Position numbers and translations under genes: made by a program
Notes under the pieces: generated by a model
What the model was told of the DNA's origin: nothing
The model's database searches: none
What the model saw: only the letters and a program-made list of their open reading frames with translations
In this document: positions 24,982-37,500 of the stretch, piece after piece
Position numbering within the stretch: the stretch's first letter is position 1
How the letters are laid out: every line of letters begins with the position of its first letter
Assembly: GCA_016801845.1 (NCBI GenBank)
Contig: CM028907.1
Span: forward strand, 20,507,098-20,571,097
Source: Polydactylus sextarius
Taxonomy: Eukaryota > Chordata > Actinopteri > Polynemidae
DNA: 64,000 bases
Direction: 5' to 3'

Positions 24982-26752
24982 TACAATGACCTGGATGAAT
25001 GAGAATCTCCACAGACAAATGCTGTGTTGTTCTTCATCCATCTTCTGTTACAATTCACCTTGTTTAAGGGCACAACACATATAACTTTTAATGCCTTTAA
25101 ATTTAACTCTAATTATATGATCTATAGGATAAATTTCTTTAAATGACACTTGCCTGACCATCTGTCACAGAGAAAATGTCCACCACAATGTCAAACACAA
25201 AGAACAATATAAAAATATTTTTATCTATACAAATGCAAATTTGAGCTACTGCAGGAAAGAAAAGGTGATTGGTGTTGATGGAGAAGGTAATAAATTGAGA
25301 AATAAAGTCATAATGTCCAAGAGTAAAGTCACTTTTGGGGAAACATTATGTGAAATTAAAGTAACAAGTTTACAATGGAAAAACCCTTCTGTCTTACAGC
25401 CATATCACCTTATTTGGTAAAGTTTGATAAGTCTCATCATACCACAGACCTTGTGTATTTACACTTTGCAAATGGATTAAGATTATATTTAGATCTTACC
25501 AAAGAGTACATATATTTCAACAAGGGAAGTCAAACTCAGAACATAGACATAAGGTACAAGTGACGGATTAAGAATTATTTGTCAGAGGTTGATGAGATTT
25601 GGATTTTGGAAGACAGAGCTGGTCAGGGAACAAAGGCTGAGCTGAAAGCAGAGATGCAGCCAGCAGGTGATTGAAATGGGGAGCAGAATGACGAGGTAAT
25701 GAGTGAGTGATGGAGAAGGGCATGGAGTGGGCTTATTTAGAGTTCCAGGTAAAAACAAAAAAAAAAAAAAAAAAGAAAATGTTATCTTTACTGGAACCAG
25801 GATGGACATTTTAAAGATATTTCACATGATAGTTTGGGTTTGAAGAACCAGTGGACATGTAAATTTTATTTACTGAGAATGAAGTCTACTAATGACTAAT
25901 TCATGTTTACATGTAGAAAACAGACAAAAACAAAAAATAAAAAAATAAATAGCATAATGAATTAACTGCTGTTAAAACACAGTTTGCGCTTGACACAGAA
26001 ACAGAAAAGGTAGTGTAAAAAATAGTAATGGTGGTAGGTGGTGAGTCTTGAAATTATAGTGTGCATGAAAGTTAAAAAAGAGGTTCTGACTACTGAAATT
26101 GACAGTGTAGTAACTGGGTTGGTTATGTTTCCCACAGGGCGGCACAGCTTGGAAGAGACTGTTTACTGTTTGACTGAGACTGTTTAAGAGACTGTGACTG
26201 TAGAGATGTGATGGCTTGACCTTGTGCCTGGTCATACTCACACCAGATGGTTTGTAATAAGATGTAGCATCAGCTGTGAGTCAGACATTACAGGACAATC
26301 ATGGTGAAGAGGGAGCTGAGCTGTTCTGACACACCTAAATTTTGCAACCCAAAATTCTGAAAGAATGACATCACAGGCACAAGCAGCCGAAATGAGGTGA
26401 TGGGAGAGGAACAAGTGGACTACCGTGATGGACCTGCTGCCAGGACTGAACCTAAGGCCTGCTTAGTTTTGCTCAAAACCTTTCTCGACGTATTCCTCTA
26501 CAGTTTATATGGAGCTACAGGTCACATTGTCCTGCTGTGGACACTGCTTTTGTGCCATTATCACGGGGAGTGTGTTTGGTTTGAAATAATGTTTAAGCAG
26601 GTAGGTTGTACGTATTTAAGTAAGTTCCAGATGCATGTCAAGACCTGAGGTTTCTTAGCAGAGCATTGTATTGTCAAAGTTATCTATTTAGCTTGTCAGT
26701 GGTTTAATGTGGCGGCTAATCAGTGTGTATTTATTGTAGTATATTTATCTAT

Positions 26753-26755
<3 letters not shown>
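24982..26755. other. Non-coding stretch with a poly(A) run
   Basis: Poly(A) at about 25758-25774. The open frames at 25375-25563 and 26397-26648 resemble nothing recognised. Confidence 0.45.

Positions 26756-26815
<60 letters not shown>
26756..26815. repeat. (TA)n microsatellite
   Basis: About 29 uninterrupted TA units. Confidence 0.95.
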
Positions 26816-26818
<3 letters not shown>

Positions 26819-27682
26819 GATGTGTTTAGTGGTTGTTGAGTTAAGTCATATCAATTTTTACTGATGTGTTTTTACTGTAGCAGCTTCACAATAAAGGCTA
26901 TTTATAAGCTGATAGTTGGTTAGCATCAACATTAATGGAATACATCTCAGTACAATAAGGCTAATACCTGAAAATAAATGTGAATGTATGTTTAACTAAA
27001 GTCCTAAACTGAAGTAAAATAGTTAATTACTCAATGTAACACTGTGACACAAGCTCGTCTGAAGGGAGAGTGAGCCACAGGTTGGCTGGGGCATGAAACA
27101 AGGAAAATGGTCTGAGGAAAAATGTATCTTAGGGGATGCAGAACAGGCTACTTTTAAATGAAGCTGTAAAATAAAGGACAGACATTAGAATTGGTCCAGA
27201 GAGTGTTATTTAATAGCAGCACTCCCAGCACCACAGTGATAATCATAATGAAGAAAAAAAAAGAAAAAAAAAAAAAAAAAACCGATAAAATGGGTGTATT
27301 ACTGAATAACAGAGTCATATAATGTATATAATGGGATGGGTGTATTTTCATGGATCTAAATACAACTAATAAGCTGAATAGGAATATCATTAGCTTCTAA
27401 CTCTGGTTTGTTTTCTTTTTCTTTTTCCTGAGTACTCTGCTGTATGTTACTGGAATGAATGACATTTCCTCTCTCACTCCATGATCATGAAATGACAGCA
27501 TTTATACTGTATTGTAATGTTTGTATTATGTAAATGCCGTCTGTTTAATAAAAGTAAAGCCCTGGGTGGCTTTCTTTGTCAAAACATCTGGGTTTTAATT
27601 GATTTCCTTTTTGTGCCATTCACCGTTCGTCTGCTCCACACTCAAACTGCATTCATGTTTTGAAAGGTAAAGTCACACAAAC
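26816..27682. other. Non-coding stretch with an A-rich run
   Basis: A-rich run at about 27250-27280; otherwise nothing recognised. Confidence 0.5.
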
Positions 27683-27691
27683 GTGTGTGTG

Positions 27692-27757
<66 letters not shown>
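27683..27757. repeat. (GT)n microsatellite
   Basis: About 37 GT units with one GTGC interruption near 27697. Confidence 0.95.
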
Positions 27758-27758
<1 letters not shown>

Positions 27759-27894
27759 ACAGCATTGTCACACTAATTGCCAGGCTTGTGTCTGTATGAC
27801 TGGAAGAATGCAAGCATTTGTTTCTTCCCTGTATATATATTATAATTGTAGATTTGTCATCCACTAGATAAATTCAGATTGATTTTAATAAATT

Positions 27895-27915
27895 AATATA
27901 TATATATATATATAG

Positions 27916-28010
<95 letters not shown>
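27895..28010. repeat. Compound (TA)n(TG)n microsatellite
   Basis: (TA)n from about 27896 with a single TAGA interruption, passing at 27943 into more than 30 TG units. Confidence 0.95.
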
Positions 28011-28011
<1 letters not shown>

Positions 28012-28374
28012 ATACATTTATTAAAATTAATCTGAATCTTCAGTGTCATTCTAAAAAAATGAGAAACCAGTTGAAAAAGAAATAAAGAAACCAACTGAGA
28101 TCAATAAATAAAGATCAATCTGATTATTGTTATTTTTTATGGCTCTTACTGGCATTTGTATTACTATTATTTCCATGGCAATGTGTCTGTGGGGTATAGA
28201 TTTTCTTGATACATTTTGTATAAATCATGCATCATATCTCATATACAAATTAATTGAAGGTAAAGTTCTCCATTTACTACACGTCAATTCAATTTCCAAT
28301 TAACACACATGTATTACAATCACAAACAGTTTCACATTCTCTCTCTCCTGTGCACATGTGTGAGTGTCTGGCAG

Positions 28375-28622
28375 CGAGGGGAGATTGTTTGCAGAGTTGG
28401 CTGTTTGGATGAACAGTAAGTGCAGTGTGGTTTCCTTCCTGCATCAGGTGGAGAAGGCTACTCACATTGTCCAGACAGGATTTACCACGAATGACAGCTT
28501 TGTACAGGCACTGCTTCTGTCCCAACACACCACAAAGATAGTCAGTGCTTCTGACGAGTTTCTCAGCAGAGTTATTCAGACACGGAAGGTGGTGTCCCTG
28601 GTCCAAAACATCCTGTCTGGAT
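28375..28622 (+). CDS. Unassigned internal exon-like segment (partial gene or pseudogene)
   Basis: A 248-bp plus-strand stretch is open across its whole length, with one base completing a codon at the start and one left over at the end. It follows an AG (GTCTGGCAG) preceded by a pyrimidine-rich patch and ends at a strong donor (GGAT then GTAAGTC). The 82 codons read as an ordinary soluble, largely helical protein, for example LAVWMNSKCSVVSFLHQVEK near the start and KVVSLVQNILSG at the end. I do not recognise the family. The opposite strand is also open here (28289-28606), which weakens the case. No neighbouring exon was found within a few kilobases, so it may be an isolated exon of a long gene, a pseudogene fragment, or chance. 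Confidence 0.4.
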
Positions 28623-28693
28623 GTAAGTCTCCTCCTTTACAGAATCTTGTCATGTGTCACTGAGAAAAATGTATATGATACTCAGTAATGTTT

Positions 28694-28796
28694 CTATGTT
28701 AGAGCAGATGTTTGTGACTGTGATAAATCCTTTGCCACTTGGTCATGAAGTGGCAGAAGATTTATCTTATATTCACAATCATCTACTCTAACACAG
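28694..28796. ncRNA. About 100-nt near-perfect hairpin (miRNA-like precursor or tiny fold-back MITE)
   Basis: The left arm 28695-28740 pairs with the right arm 28748-28795 across a 7-nt loop (GGTCATG). Paired blocks include GTTAGAG-AGATG, TTGTGA, GATAAATC and GCCACTT, with about 85 percent pairing and a 2-nt bulge. Structure is seen directly; whether it is transcribed is unknown. The arm length (46-48 nt) is longer than a typical animal pre-miRNA stem, which favours a small palindromic MITE. Confidence 0.4.
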
Positions 28797-30074
28797 AACA
28801 ATTGTGACTATGTGATAAAGAGGCTTTGGCCAGGCCTGGCACACAAGTTTGTGCACTGTCTGTCCCAGGACTGAGAGAGAAGTCAAGCCTTTTACTCAAA
28901 GTGGTTAACGAACCAAAAGTAACTTAACACACCTTCAGACAAGGCATACCTCTACAGAAAGGACTGAGTGACAGACTTCCCAGTGTGTGGTCAAAGACAC
29001 TGGGAAAAATGGTCCTGGCCCTCAGTGGAGGATTTTATTCAAACCCCCTATAAAAAATGAACTGGTGACCTCCAGTGGAGAATTTTACATGGTGCTGTTG
29101 CTTCCAATGCTTCTGTTCTCAAACCTGATATTTTTAATGATTGTCCATTTTGTCATTTTAGAGAGACTGTTTATCATGTTTTACTGAATGCAAATGCTTG
29201 GCAATTTCCTTCTGGTTCATAACCTCTTTATCACTATTTTTTTATGGAGAAAGGTTTTTATAATGGGAGCAGGCTACAAGAAACTTAATAGAATTGCCAT
29301 CTCCTCTATTTCCTCTCAAGTGAAGCAAAGATGGCAATTTACATCAACAGAAGGAACACAGTGGAGAACAAAGGACAGGATGCAATGGCAGTGTGTTCAA
29401 CAAACTTCAAAATCTGACTGGTTAGAGTTTAGATTTTACCAACACATCAGTGAACATTAAATCTTTTAAAAACTGCCCATTTTATAAAATGTTGTGTTCA
29501 GTTAATGGTGATCAGCTAACTCTTGCACTTCTATTATCTGAATGAGTTTTTTTTTTTTTTTTTTCACAACAGCACTTCATTTGAGGGTCTAGCTGTGTTA
29601 ATTTAAGCAAACTGTAAATAAAGTATTTGTGAAAAAATGAAATCTTTCTCACTCTGTGTATGTGTATCTCACTCTCACCTTTTAACAGAAGTTCAGTTAA
29701 TACCACAAGGACAGAGATAAATGGGAATTTCAATTTGAACCTAATTATGATACAAATATTTTGACAAGTGGTAAATAAAAATCTTATACTTGAGTATATT
29801 GGTCAGCAAGTGAAATATATAATTCTTGTTAAGTTTTAAATATACAATCCATTTGTTAGAAGTAACTGTAAAAGTAAAGCGTTTTTATGTGTTTTGTTTA
29901 TTTGTTTGGTTGGTTGGTTTTTTGCAATGAGGTTGCTGGAGCAAGTCAAATTTGCATTTTCCCTTTACAATTATACTTCAATTAATTATTCAATTATACT
30001 TTAATCAATTAGAAATAAAACTGGGTTACAACAGTCTGTGTTATCTGGCTGATCTGTCTCAACTGATGTCCTCC
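28797..30074. other. Non-coding stretch, nothing recognised
   Basis: AT-rich with a poly(T) run at 29546-29564. Short open frames at 28987-29460 are unrecognised and no second exon for the 28375 segment was identified. Confidence 0.45.
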
Positions 30075-30290
30075 CTACGTCTCTGCCATTCTCTGCATGT
30101 GCTTTGCGGTGGAAAAGTTTTTCTCAATAGATGACTTTGTCTTGTGCTCCAGAACAATTTTGCACACAGTGCAAAAACATTTTTCCTCCGCTTTCATAAA
30201 CTGTGCACAGATACTGTTTCTCACTATCCTTAGCAGTGATTTGTGAGACTTTTTTATCACATGTTTCCTGGGTCTTCTAAAAGACACAAG
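30075..30290 (-). pseudogene. BED-type zinc finger fragment (hAT transposase or CGGBP1-like)
   Basis: The minus-strand frame reads EEKCFCTVCKIVLEHKTKSS, followed by a spacer and then FSTAKHMQR. The C-x2-C pair, the spacing and the STAKHMQR tail match BED/CGGBP1-type fingers found at the N terminus of hAT-derived proteins. One histidine of the expected H-x-H pair appears to be replaced (N before FSTAKH). No catalytic domain follows. Assignment is from motif pattern only. Confidence 0.5.
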
Positions 30291-32079
30291 GAAGTGAGTT
30301 CACTGATGTATGGCTCAATGTTTTGTGGGAAGGACAATGATTGATCAAAAATTGTGGATAATTTGCCAGGTGAAATTGAAATTGTCAAAATTGTAAGGCC
30401 ATGCAGATTTTTCAAGTTTTGGTTAAATCTGCATCAATCGCCAAATCCTGGACAATCTGATGAAAATATCATTACGTTTTATATACATTCTCACATGCCT
30501 GAAAGCTACCACCATCACTTTGCTCATGTTGTGCTAATATTTTGTCACCAAAGAGTGAGAATTGGACCTGATGTTGGACAAACTTGAAAAGTTTATCAGT
30601 CATTAGGGTTCATTCTCTGGGGTCCATGGAAGTTAATGGCAATAACATTAATCTTCCACTTACTAACTATTTTTTACAAAAACCTTTTTTGGCACTTTTA
30701 AAGCAGAATTTAAATACAACAGTTCTCTCAGTGAGTAAGCACTTGATGACAGAGGAAAAGAAAAAAATCAATGTGAGCAGAAAAATTAAACTATGACTCA
30801 TCCAGGTCTTCACATCTTTAAGACAGTCCTGATGTTTTATGACCTGGTTAGCTTCATTTGTCTTCATAGATAGAATTTTGCCCTTGCCCACCACTTAACT
30901 TAACTTAAGTTTTACTGTTAGTTTTGTTTAATTTTGTTAATTTAAATACCATTTCTTATATTTATTGTAATATCAGCATACACAATCCTAACGTTCATCT
31001 GGTATCACTCAGTATGTCATAGATAATCATCTGTCATCTACTTCTACAAGAAGAAATTCCAAGTTGGTGAACCATAAGGCAACCCCTTCTAGGGCTGGTA
31101 AATTTGGATATGAAAATGATAATAGAATGTGCTCGGTGGATTATAATATTTGGTGTTTTTTATTATTATTTTTCATGTCATGTATGTGACATGGATATTG
31201 AACAGACATCTCAGGTGTAACCTATTTAATCCAATAGAGAAATGACATGGAAAGCTTGCTGAACAACATGGTGAACCATCAGCTAAGAATCTGTGAAGTG
31301 TTTTTTGTTACCTGGTCTCTTAACAGCAGACAGCTGTTGTGTTGGTATGTTTTGTACTTCAAGCTCAGAAGAGTGATTTATTCTCTGTCACTGCAGAAAA
31401 CTTCAAAAAGAGCTTTAAATGACAGTTGAATGCTGTTAAATGGCCTTCTGTTTGCAGACTGCCCCTTTTTTCACTCCTTCAAAATCTTATTAGACACATC
31501 ACATCAGTGACTCCAGACTTATTCAGCTGTGGCGCTCCCGCTAGGATAGCCATTTATCCTGTCAACTCCCGCCCACCCACTCTGGACATGGCAGGACCCT
31601 TATTAACAGGCAAAGCTCCAGTGGGTCGTACCAAAACCCCCATGGGTGGGGGTGGTGGTGTTCATCAACACCAAGCCGCTGCACTGCTGAGTGACAGCTA
31701 AACGGTTTAAATTGTCACTTTGAATAAGAAGTAGGCCACATGCAGGAACTTACACACAATGCATACAGGAATTCACACACACACACACACACACAAATGT
31801 ATACACATTCATGATAGTTTTACTACAATTAATAGGTATAATTAATAAATATAAATTAAATAAATCAGATAAATATTCACAGAGACATCAGATAAATCTT
31901 ATAAAAAATACTGAAGTTGTGGTTTGTTTCTAAAATATTATATTCATAAGAATACATATACTTGACAGCATGTACACTGTGCAGAGTAAGAGTGTAAAGT
32001 TGGGGGGTTGGAGGCTGGGGTGTTTGTGTCCATGGGGGTCACAAGACACAAACCTCAATTATGCAGTTGGCTGAGGCTT
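30291..32079. other. Non-coding stretch with one GC-rich patch
   Basis: Mostly AT-rich. A GC-rich island-like patch at 31525-31690 lies within the open frame 31426-31701 and stands out from its surroundings, but the peptide (glycine/proline-rich, unrecognised) does not support a gene. A short (AC)n lies at 31773-31794. Confidence 0.4.
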
Positions 32080-32235
32080 GTGTCTTGTATGAGAAATAAA
32101 AAATATGTCCTGATCGAAATTCACAGTTGGCAGTGTGGAAGTGCACCATCATTGTCAGTGGTCCATTGAACTTCTTCAGCTCCCACAGGAAGTGCATATT
32201 CTGCTGCGCTTTTTTGATGAGAGAGCTAGAAGGAC
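32080..32235 (-). mobile_element. LINE RT C-terminal fragment
   Basis: On the minus strand, 32233-32130 reads LIKKAQQNMHFLWELKKF, then a short decayed stretch. This matches the post-thumb (I/V)KKAQQRxxFLRxL motif of fish LINE reverse transcriptases and is parallel to the block at 880-840. It is a very short and isolated relic. Confidence 0.45.
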
Positions 32236-33600
32236 ATAACTACATGATGAGATTTTTCTCATGATAGCACATGTTAGCATATTTTAGCTGTTAGTATTTG
32301 TTGCAGTGCCATAGTGGTGCATGTTAGTACTGGTAATGTGTGCTGATTTTGTAAGTTAATTTAAAGAGGTTGTAGAGTGCATTTTTTTTTTTTATTAACT
32401 TTGGTGTATAAAGACAGTTGACAGGTGTGTCAAATGGACAACTCCAAAAACTCAAACCCCATCTCCGCCTCCTCTACATGTAAATCAAAAAACAAGAAAC
32501 AGCCATGGTTAAACGGACCGTTGTAGGACAAGCACTGATATGTCATTATTTAAATCCCATTAAAATATTCTTGTGATGCTAAGATCAAAGATTAGACAAA
32601 GTTATGCTAGGGTCTAGCCTAGGGTGAAGCGATAAAGTATACTTCTAACTAACTTTATATGTTACATATAAATCCTAGAAAGGCTAAATGAACTTATCAC
32701 TCTGACACATTAATTTAGGAACTCTGGGCCATTGGCTGCTCCTCAATATTTGACACAGGCTCAAACATGTAAGGTGGAAGTTCCTCGGCTCACTGATTAA
32801 TTCTGAAACCTGTTGTCAGCCACAGTACACTTCACTGTATACCAGCCTAACAGTGCACAGCTCATGTTAATATTCATGAGTTTGCTGAGTGGGAGGGGAA
32901 ACCAGGGCATGTCAATATAGGGGTATTTTATGAGATTGCATTAGGCCGTTTAGGAGTGATTCTGGGCCTTTTTCAGCCCAACTAATGTGACATATGCAAA
33001 GAACTCAGCTCACAGCTCAGTAAATGCTAGAATGAGCTGTCATACCTTGGAGATACCTTGTGAGAGAAGATTCAGGCAAACAAAGATATGATATGACCAT
33101 GTAATAGTCAAATACTATATGATGATTATTTAAATACACACAGTTTAGTGTTAAGAGGAATCCAGGAAAACAGTGAAGTGGGCCTCCATTTTGGTTAGAT
33201 TGATACACCACTACTTACAGTAGATGATTTCCCAAAGTACTTGTAGAATTTTCTCACTTAAAACAATGTACAATGTCTTCTCTGATATTACAGAGGATAT
33301 TCATCAAGTGTGGATTGGTAATTATATGAAGAAGATACCATTCTTCAATAAACTGTTTTTATCCAGTGATTTGTTGCACACAGTACACTGCCCTTCAATA
33401 CTCACATTTTGGACAGTGTATGCATATTATTTTGCCTTTGGCTCAGAATATTTAACCAAATGTAGGAGATTAGAGAGGCCCACAGTGAGTAACATGCAAT
33501 ATAGTTATATGAAGGCATTGGAGGGTGAGGGAGTGACTGAGACAAAAAGAAAAAGGGGCAGAGAGGAAGCAAACAGTGCATCATGGAAGTTACCTTAAAT
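32236..33600. other. Non-coding stretch, nothing recognised
   Basis: The frame at 33224-33598 (124 codons) has a basic, low-complexity end and no family resemblance or splice support. Confidence 0.45.
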
Positions 33601-34550
33601 TGAATAACTCAAGCACCCTAATATTAAAGAATTAGTCCAATCTATAGGTAACACGTGCATTAATTAACTCAGGTCAGCATCCTTTTAAGACCTAGCAGTG
33701 GAGGCCAAGGTAATCTAGTGTCCAGAGTTTAGAGTAGCTATGTGAGGAATTACAAGCCTTCAGATCTTCAACAAGCTTATTCCTGTGCAAATAGTTACAG
33801 ATTTAAGAAGCAACAACTATTCTGAGGATTAATAAAAAGAAGTTCCATTATGAATTAGCTATAACATCTAGCTCTAGAACATCTGGGTCTGGGTCTGTAT
33901 GATTTTTAAGTAATGGTTTAATTACTGTAACTTTAAAAGCCTGTGGTACATAGCATGTTACTAAAGGTAACCATGATGGAAGTGTCAGTCAAATGTAGGA
34001 CTTCTTTGAACAGCGTGGTTGGAACAGAGTCTTAATGACCAGTTGTTGGTCTGGATGAAGAGACTATTAAAGACAACTCAGAGAGATCTATTAGTGCTGA
34101 TTGTGAGCTAAGTGAAATTCCCCTTGGTTTGTAGAATGCCACTTCATGTCTACATTCTTGTCTAGTGTTGCTTTAAAGCACATATATGTGATTTGAACCA
34201 AGGAACTCTTCTCTATCACTATCTTCTGTGTCAGTGGGGTGTGTTGGACCTGTGCAGAATGAATGTAAGGTTTAAGTTGTCTTCTGGATATGAGAGATTA
34301 TGTGAGATTTTCAGATGAGTTATATCTAGGATTAGGTTTAGGGTTGATCAGTAAACTGAAGTTAAAAATGGATGCAGCCTCGTCTCCTCGGCCCATGCTG
34401 CAAGGGATATGAGCAGTCATATGAGTCAGAGGAATTAATTCCTTCAGACTAACATAATCCTCCTACCGTAACCAGGTTTCAGTATAATACAGAATGAATC
34501 AATGGTATGATCAATTACCAAGTTATTCACTGACAGGGATTTAGATGGAA
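33601..34550. repeat. Possible middle-repetitive non-coding sequence
   Basis: Strings such as GACCTAGCAGTGGAGGCCAA and ATTACAAGCCTTCAGATCTT look familiar from dispersed copies in other fish genomes, and the sequence has no open frame. This rests on memory alone, so the call is tentative and the boundaries are approximate. Confidence 0.3.
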
Positions 34551-37500
34551 GTGATCTTATATTTAATATCCACATTTAATAACCTGTTTCTGTGAATAAC
34601 TTCTATTTTTGGTTTAATAAATTTGTGTGGTCGGGGAGCACACACAGTATGTTTCTAAGTGCAGTAGTAGAGTGCAGAGTAGCGTTTAGTAGACCTCCTT
34701 TTTGTCAACTCTAGATTACACATTTTTGTTCAACACAGCCAAAGTCCTAGATGACAGAATTGCTCTGTCCAAAGTGGGATGGATGTCGTCTCATAACCAG
34801 ACCAGATTTTCCCTAAAATGATTCACAGTTTTCAAGGAAGCCCACAACATTAGCTGGACACCACCTTGACGGCCAGCAGTTAAATGATGACATACAACTA
34901 AAATTAGAAAATTATGGAGTCGTTGTTTTGGTGTATGTACACACTGACTCCATGGGAGTTACTAGCTAAAGTGACTAGTAAGGTATGAAAAATTGCAAAA
35001 CTGAGAGAAAGAGAGAGAGAAGGCCTTGAGTGGAACCAGGAGGGTGTGATTCAACTACATAGCCAGTTATTTTCACCACAGCAAGGGAAACGCCAAGATG
35101 CAATGGCTTGATACAGAGCAACAAGTATCAACAACTATCTGTGTACTATCACCAGCAACTGAAAGTGATGCAGCGCGCTTACTGCAGCTTGAAGAGAGAA
35201 CTGAGAAAAGTGTGAGGGAGAGCGACAAGCAGATGAATGGAGGAGAGGAAATGAGAAAGCTGAGAAGAGCAGCAGAGGAGGGAGATGTGAGGAAATGAAA
35301 AGAAAGATACGAAGAAAAGAAGATAGTCAAGAGACAAGGGTTGTGCTATACTGTTAGCAAAAAAAGACCTACCTGGTGTCTCTTGTGATCACACTAAGGC
35401 CACTGAAGCCTTTCAATGGATTTGCCTAAAATATGATGTAAAATTGCCGTCAGCAAAAATATCAGTAGAGTTTGGATCAGGATTTGATCATTTTCAGTCA
35501 TCACTTTCATGCTCTGTGAAGCTACAGGTCAGAAAAATCCCACAATGATGAAAGCAGCCAGAGAAATGGACAAGTGAAAAGAACCACAAGTAGCATCAAT
35601 GTAAACTGTTTGGCCTTATTCCTCTTCTCTGAGTGAGAAGCTGGTTGTAAGATAACCACATGATATGAACATAAAATATTCAAACACTTCACTTAATCAA
35701 TGGTTAAATTTAACCACAGCCATGTAAAAATTCCTGATTGGGCAGAGTTTGTTGGGTGACTAATAGACTGTCACATAACAAAAGCTAAAAAGTTGAGTTA
35801 AAGAAATAAGTCTCATCTGTGTACATATACGAATGAATTTACATTTAAATGGACATGGACATTTGAAACACCAGTAGTAAGAAAGATTAAAGTGATTTTC
35901 AATTTTTAGTTTTTATCATGAGATGTGTCAATCCCTGTGACATCCCTGTGACAATCCATCAAACCCGCTTACTTTTGAATACTTTGAGTTTCGTTCACTG
36001 CCTAAGTAGATTGAATTTAACTTCAGAAGTGTCTTGTTTTAAGCTTTAGATCTGTGTGTAGCCTTTACATTGATGTCTGGTTAGCTGGAGACGTCTTACA
36101 TCAATGTGCCGTCATGTTTTTAAAGCAGGATCAGGATCAGGAGGATGGTGATGAAACTAGAAAACAACGACTTATGTTCCTGTCAAGACATGGAAATATT
36201 TACCACACGAGAGAAATACAAAGATAGTGAGGGGATGACTGAACATTTATCTGTGTGTAAGAGTGTCTGCGTGTATGCACAAGTGTGTGTCTGCGGGTGG
36301 CTGGTAATGTGGGGGAACTAAATATTCTTGTGCTTATTCTCCCGTTGGGAAAAGGAAAGTCTATGAAGGGTGTAAGCTGCTCATTGTGTGTGTGTGTGTG
36401 CGCACATGCATGCACTTGAGTGTGAGGGTGGGTGGTGGTTGTGACTGACAGGCCGTGACGAGGTGCCTCTCATTCCCATCTGAACACTGAGATTCCAACT
36501 CGACATTGCTCTGGATCAATCAAAAACTTCTGGGATGCGAATGTTGAGAAAGCAGGAAAACATGACTCGCTTCCCTGGTTTTACACAAAGTCAGACAGAC
36601 AGCTCGATTGATCCACAGCTGCATCTCTACCAATGCTTTAAAACAACATGAGAAAACTGCTCAGTGCGGAATCTCAAACAGCCTCCAAATTAACTGTAAC
36701 TTTGCTATAACTTAAGATGGTTACATTAATCAAAGTTTAAACATAAAAGTTTGATTAAAGTATTTATTGAAGGTGTACCATAGAACTTAAATACATAAAA
36801 GAAGGGCTAAGTAAACATTTTAATTCATTATCTTTTTAATTTTCACAAACAAATAATGAATAACACTTCTGGTATTATGTGCTCAACCACGTCTGTCAAA
36901 CTGGGTGCGATTGAAGAGGCAGTACTTTCAAAACACATCACAAAATATGTATGAATATGTGAATATGAATATGATTATGGAAAAAGAAAAGTTTGGCAAA
37001 CACAACAACTGCCTGTTTTACACACTGCTCTACCACATCCAAAGGATGTTTACAAGATCCAGATCTGGAGACTGAACAAACTGTCCCGTTCATGAAACCA
37101 GTTTGAGACATTAGAAAATGGTAAACTGTGCCCTTTTAAGGGTTGAACATGGTCAGCAACAATATTCAAATATGGTGTGACTTTCAGGTCAGGGCTGATT
37201 GGTGTTCAAGCCCAAAATGAACAGAGAAAACTTCACACTATTATAGCTGTTGACAGACTTTTCATACAGCTGCAATACAAAGTATTCAATCCCCATTGGT
37301 TTATTTGTAAATTGGTTTTCTGTTGGGTTCTTATCAGGTGTTTGTGACAGCTGTTCTTGAATCTTCTAGCCTGATGTATCATCATTTCACTTTGTGCAAA
37401 GCATCTGAAAGCTATCCACTGGCATGTATGCATCCACGGTTGGTGGATACTTTATGCTTGAACCAATCGCTACTGCTTGGTCATGACCGAGCCAGAATGC

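Noticed and set aside
28289..28606. 105-codon minus-strand frame over the orphan exon
   Set aside because: The plus-strand reading has a better peptide composition and a strong donor; the minus reading is taken as a shadow, though this is not certain.
33224..33598. 124-codon open frame on the plus strand
   Set aside because: Ends in a lysine/arginine/glutamate-rich low-complexity stretch and matches nothing; no supporting splice sites.
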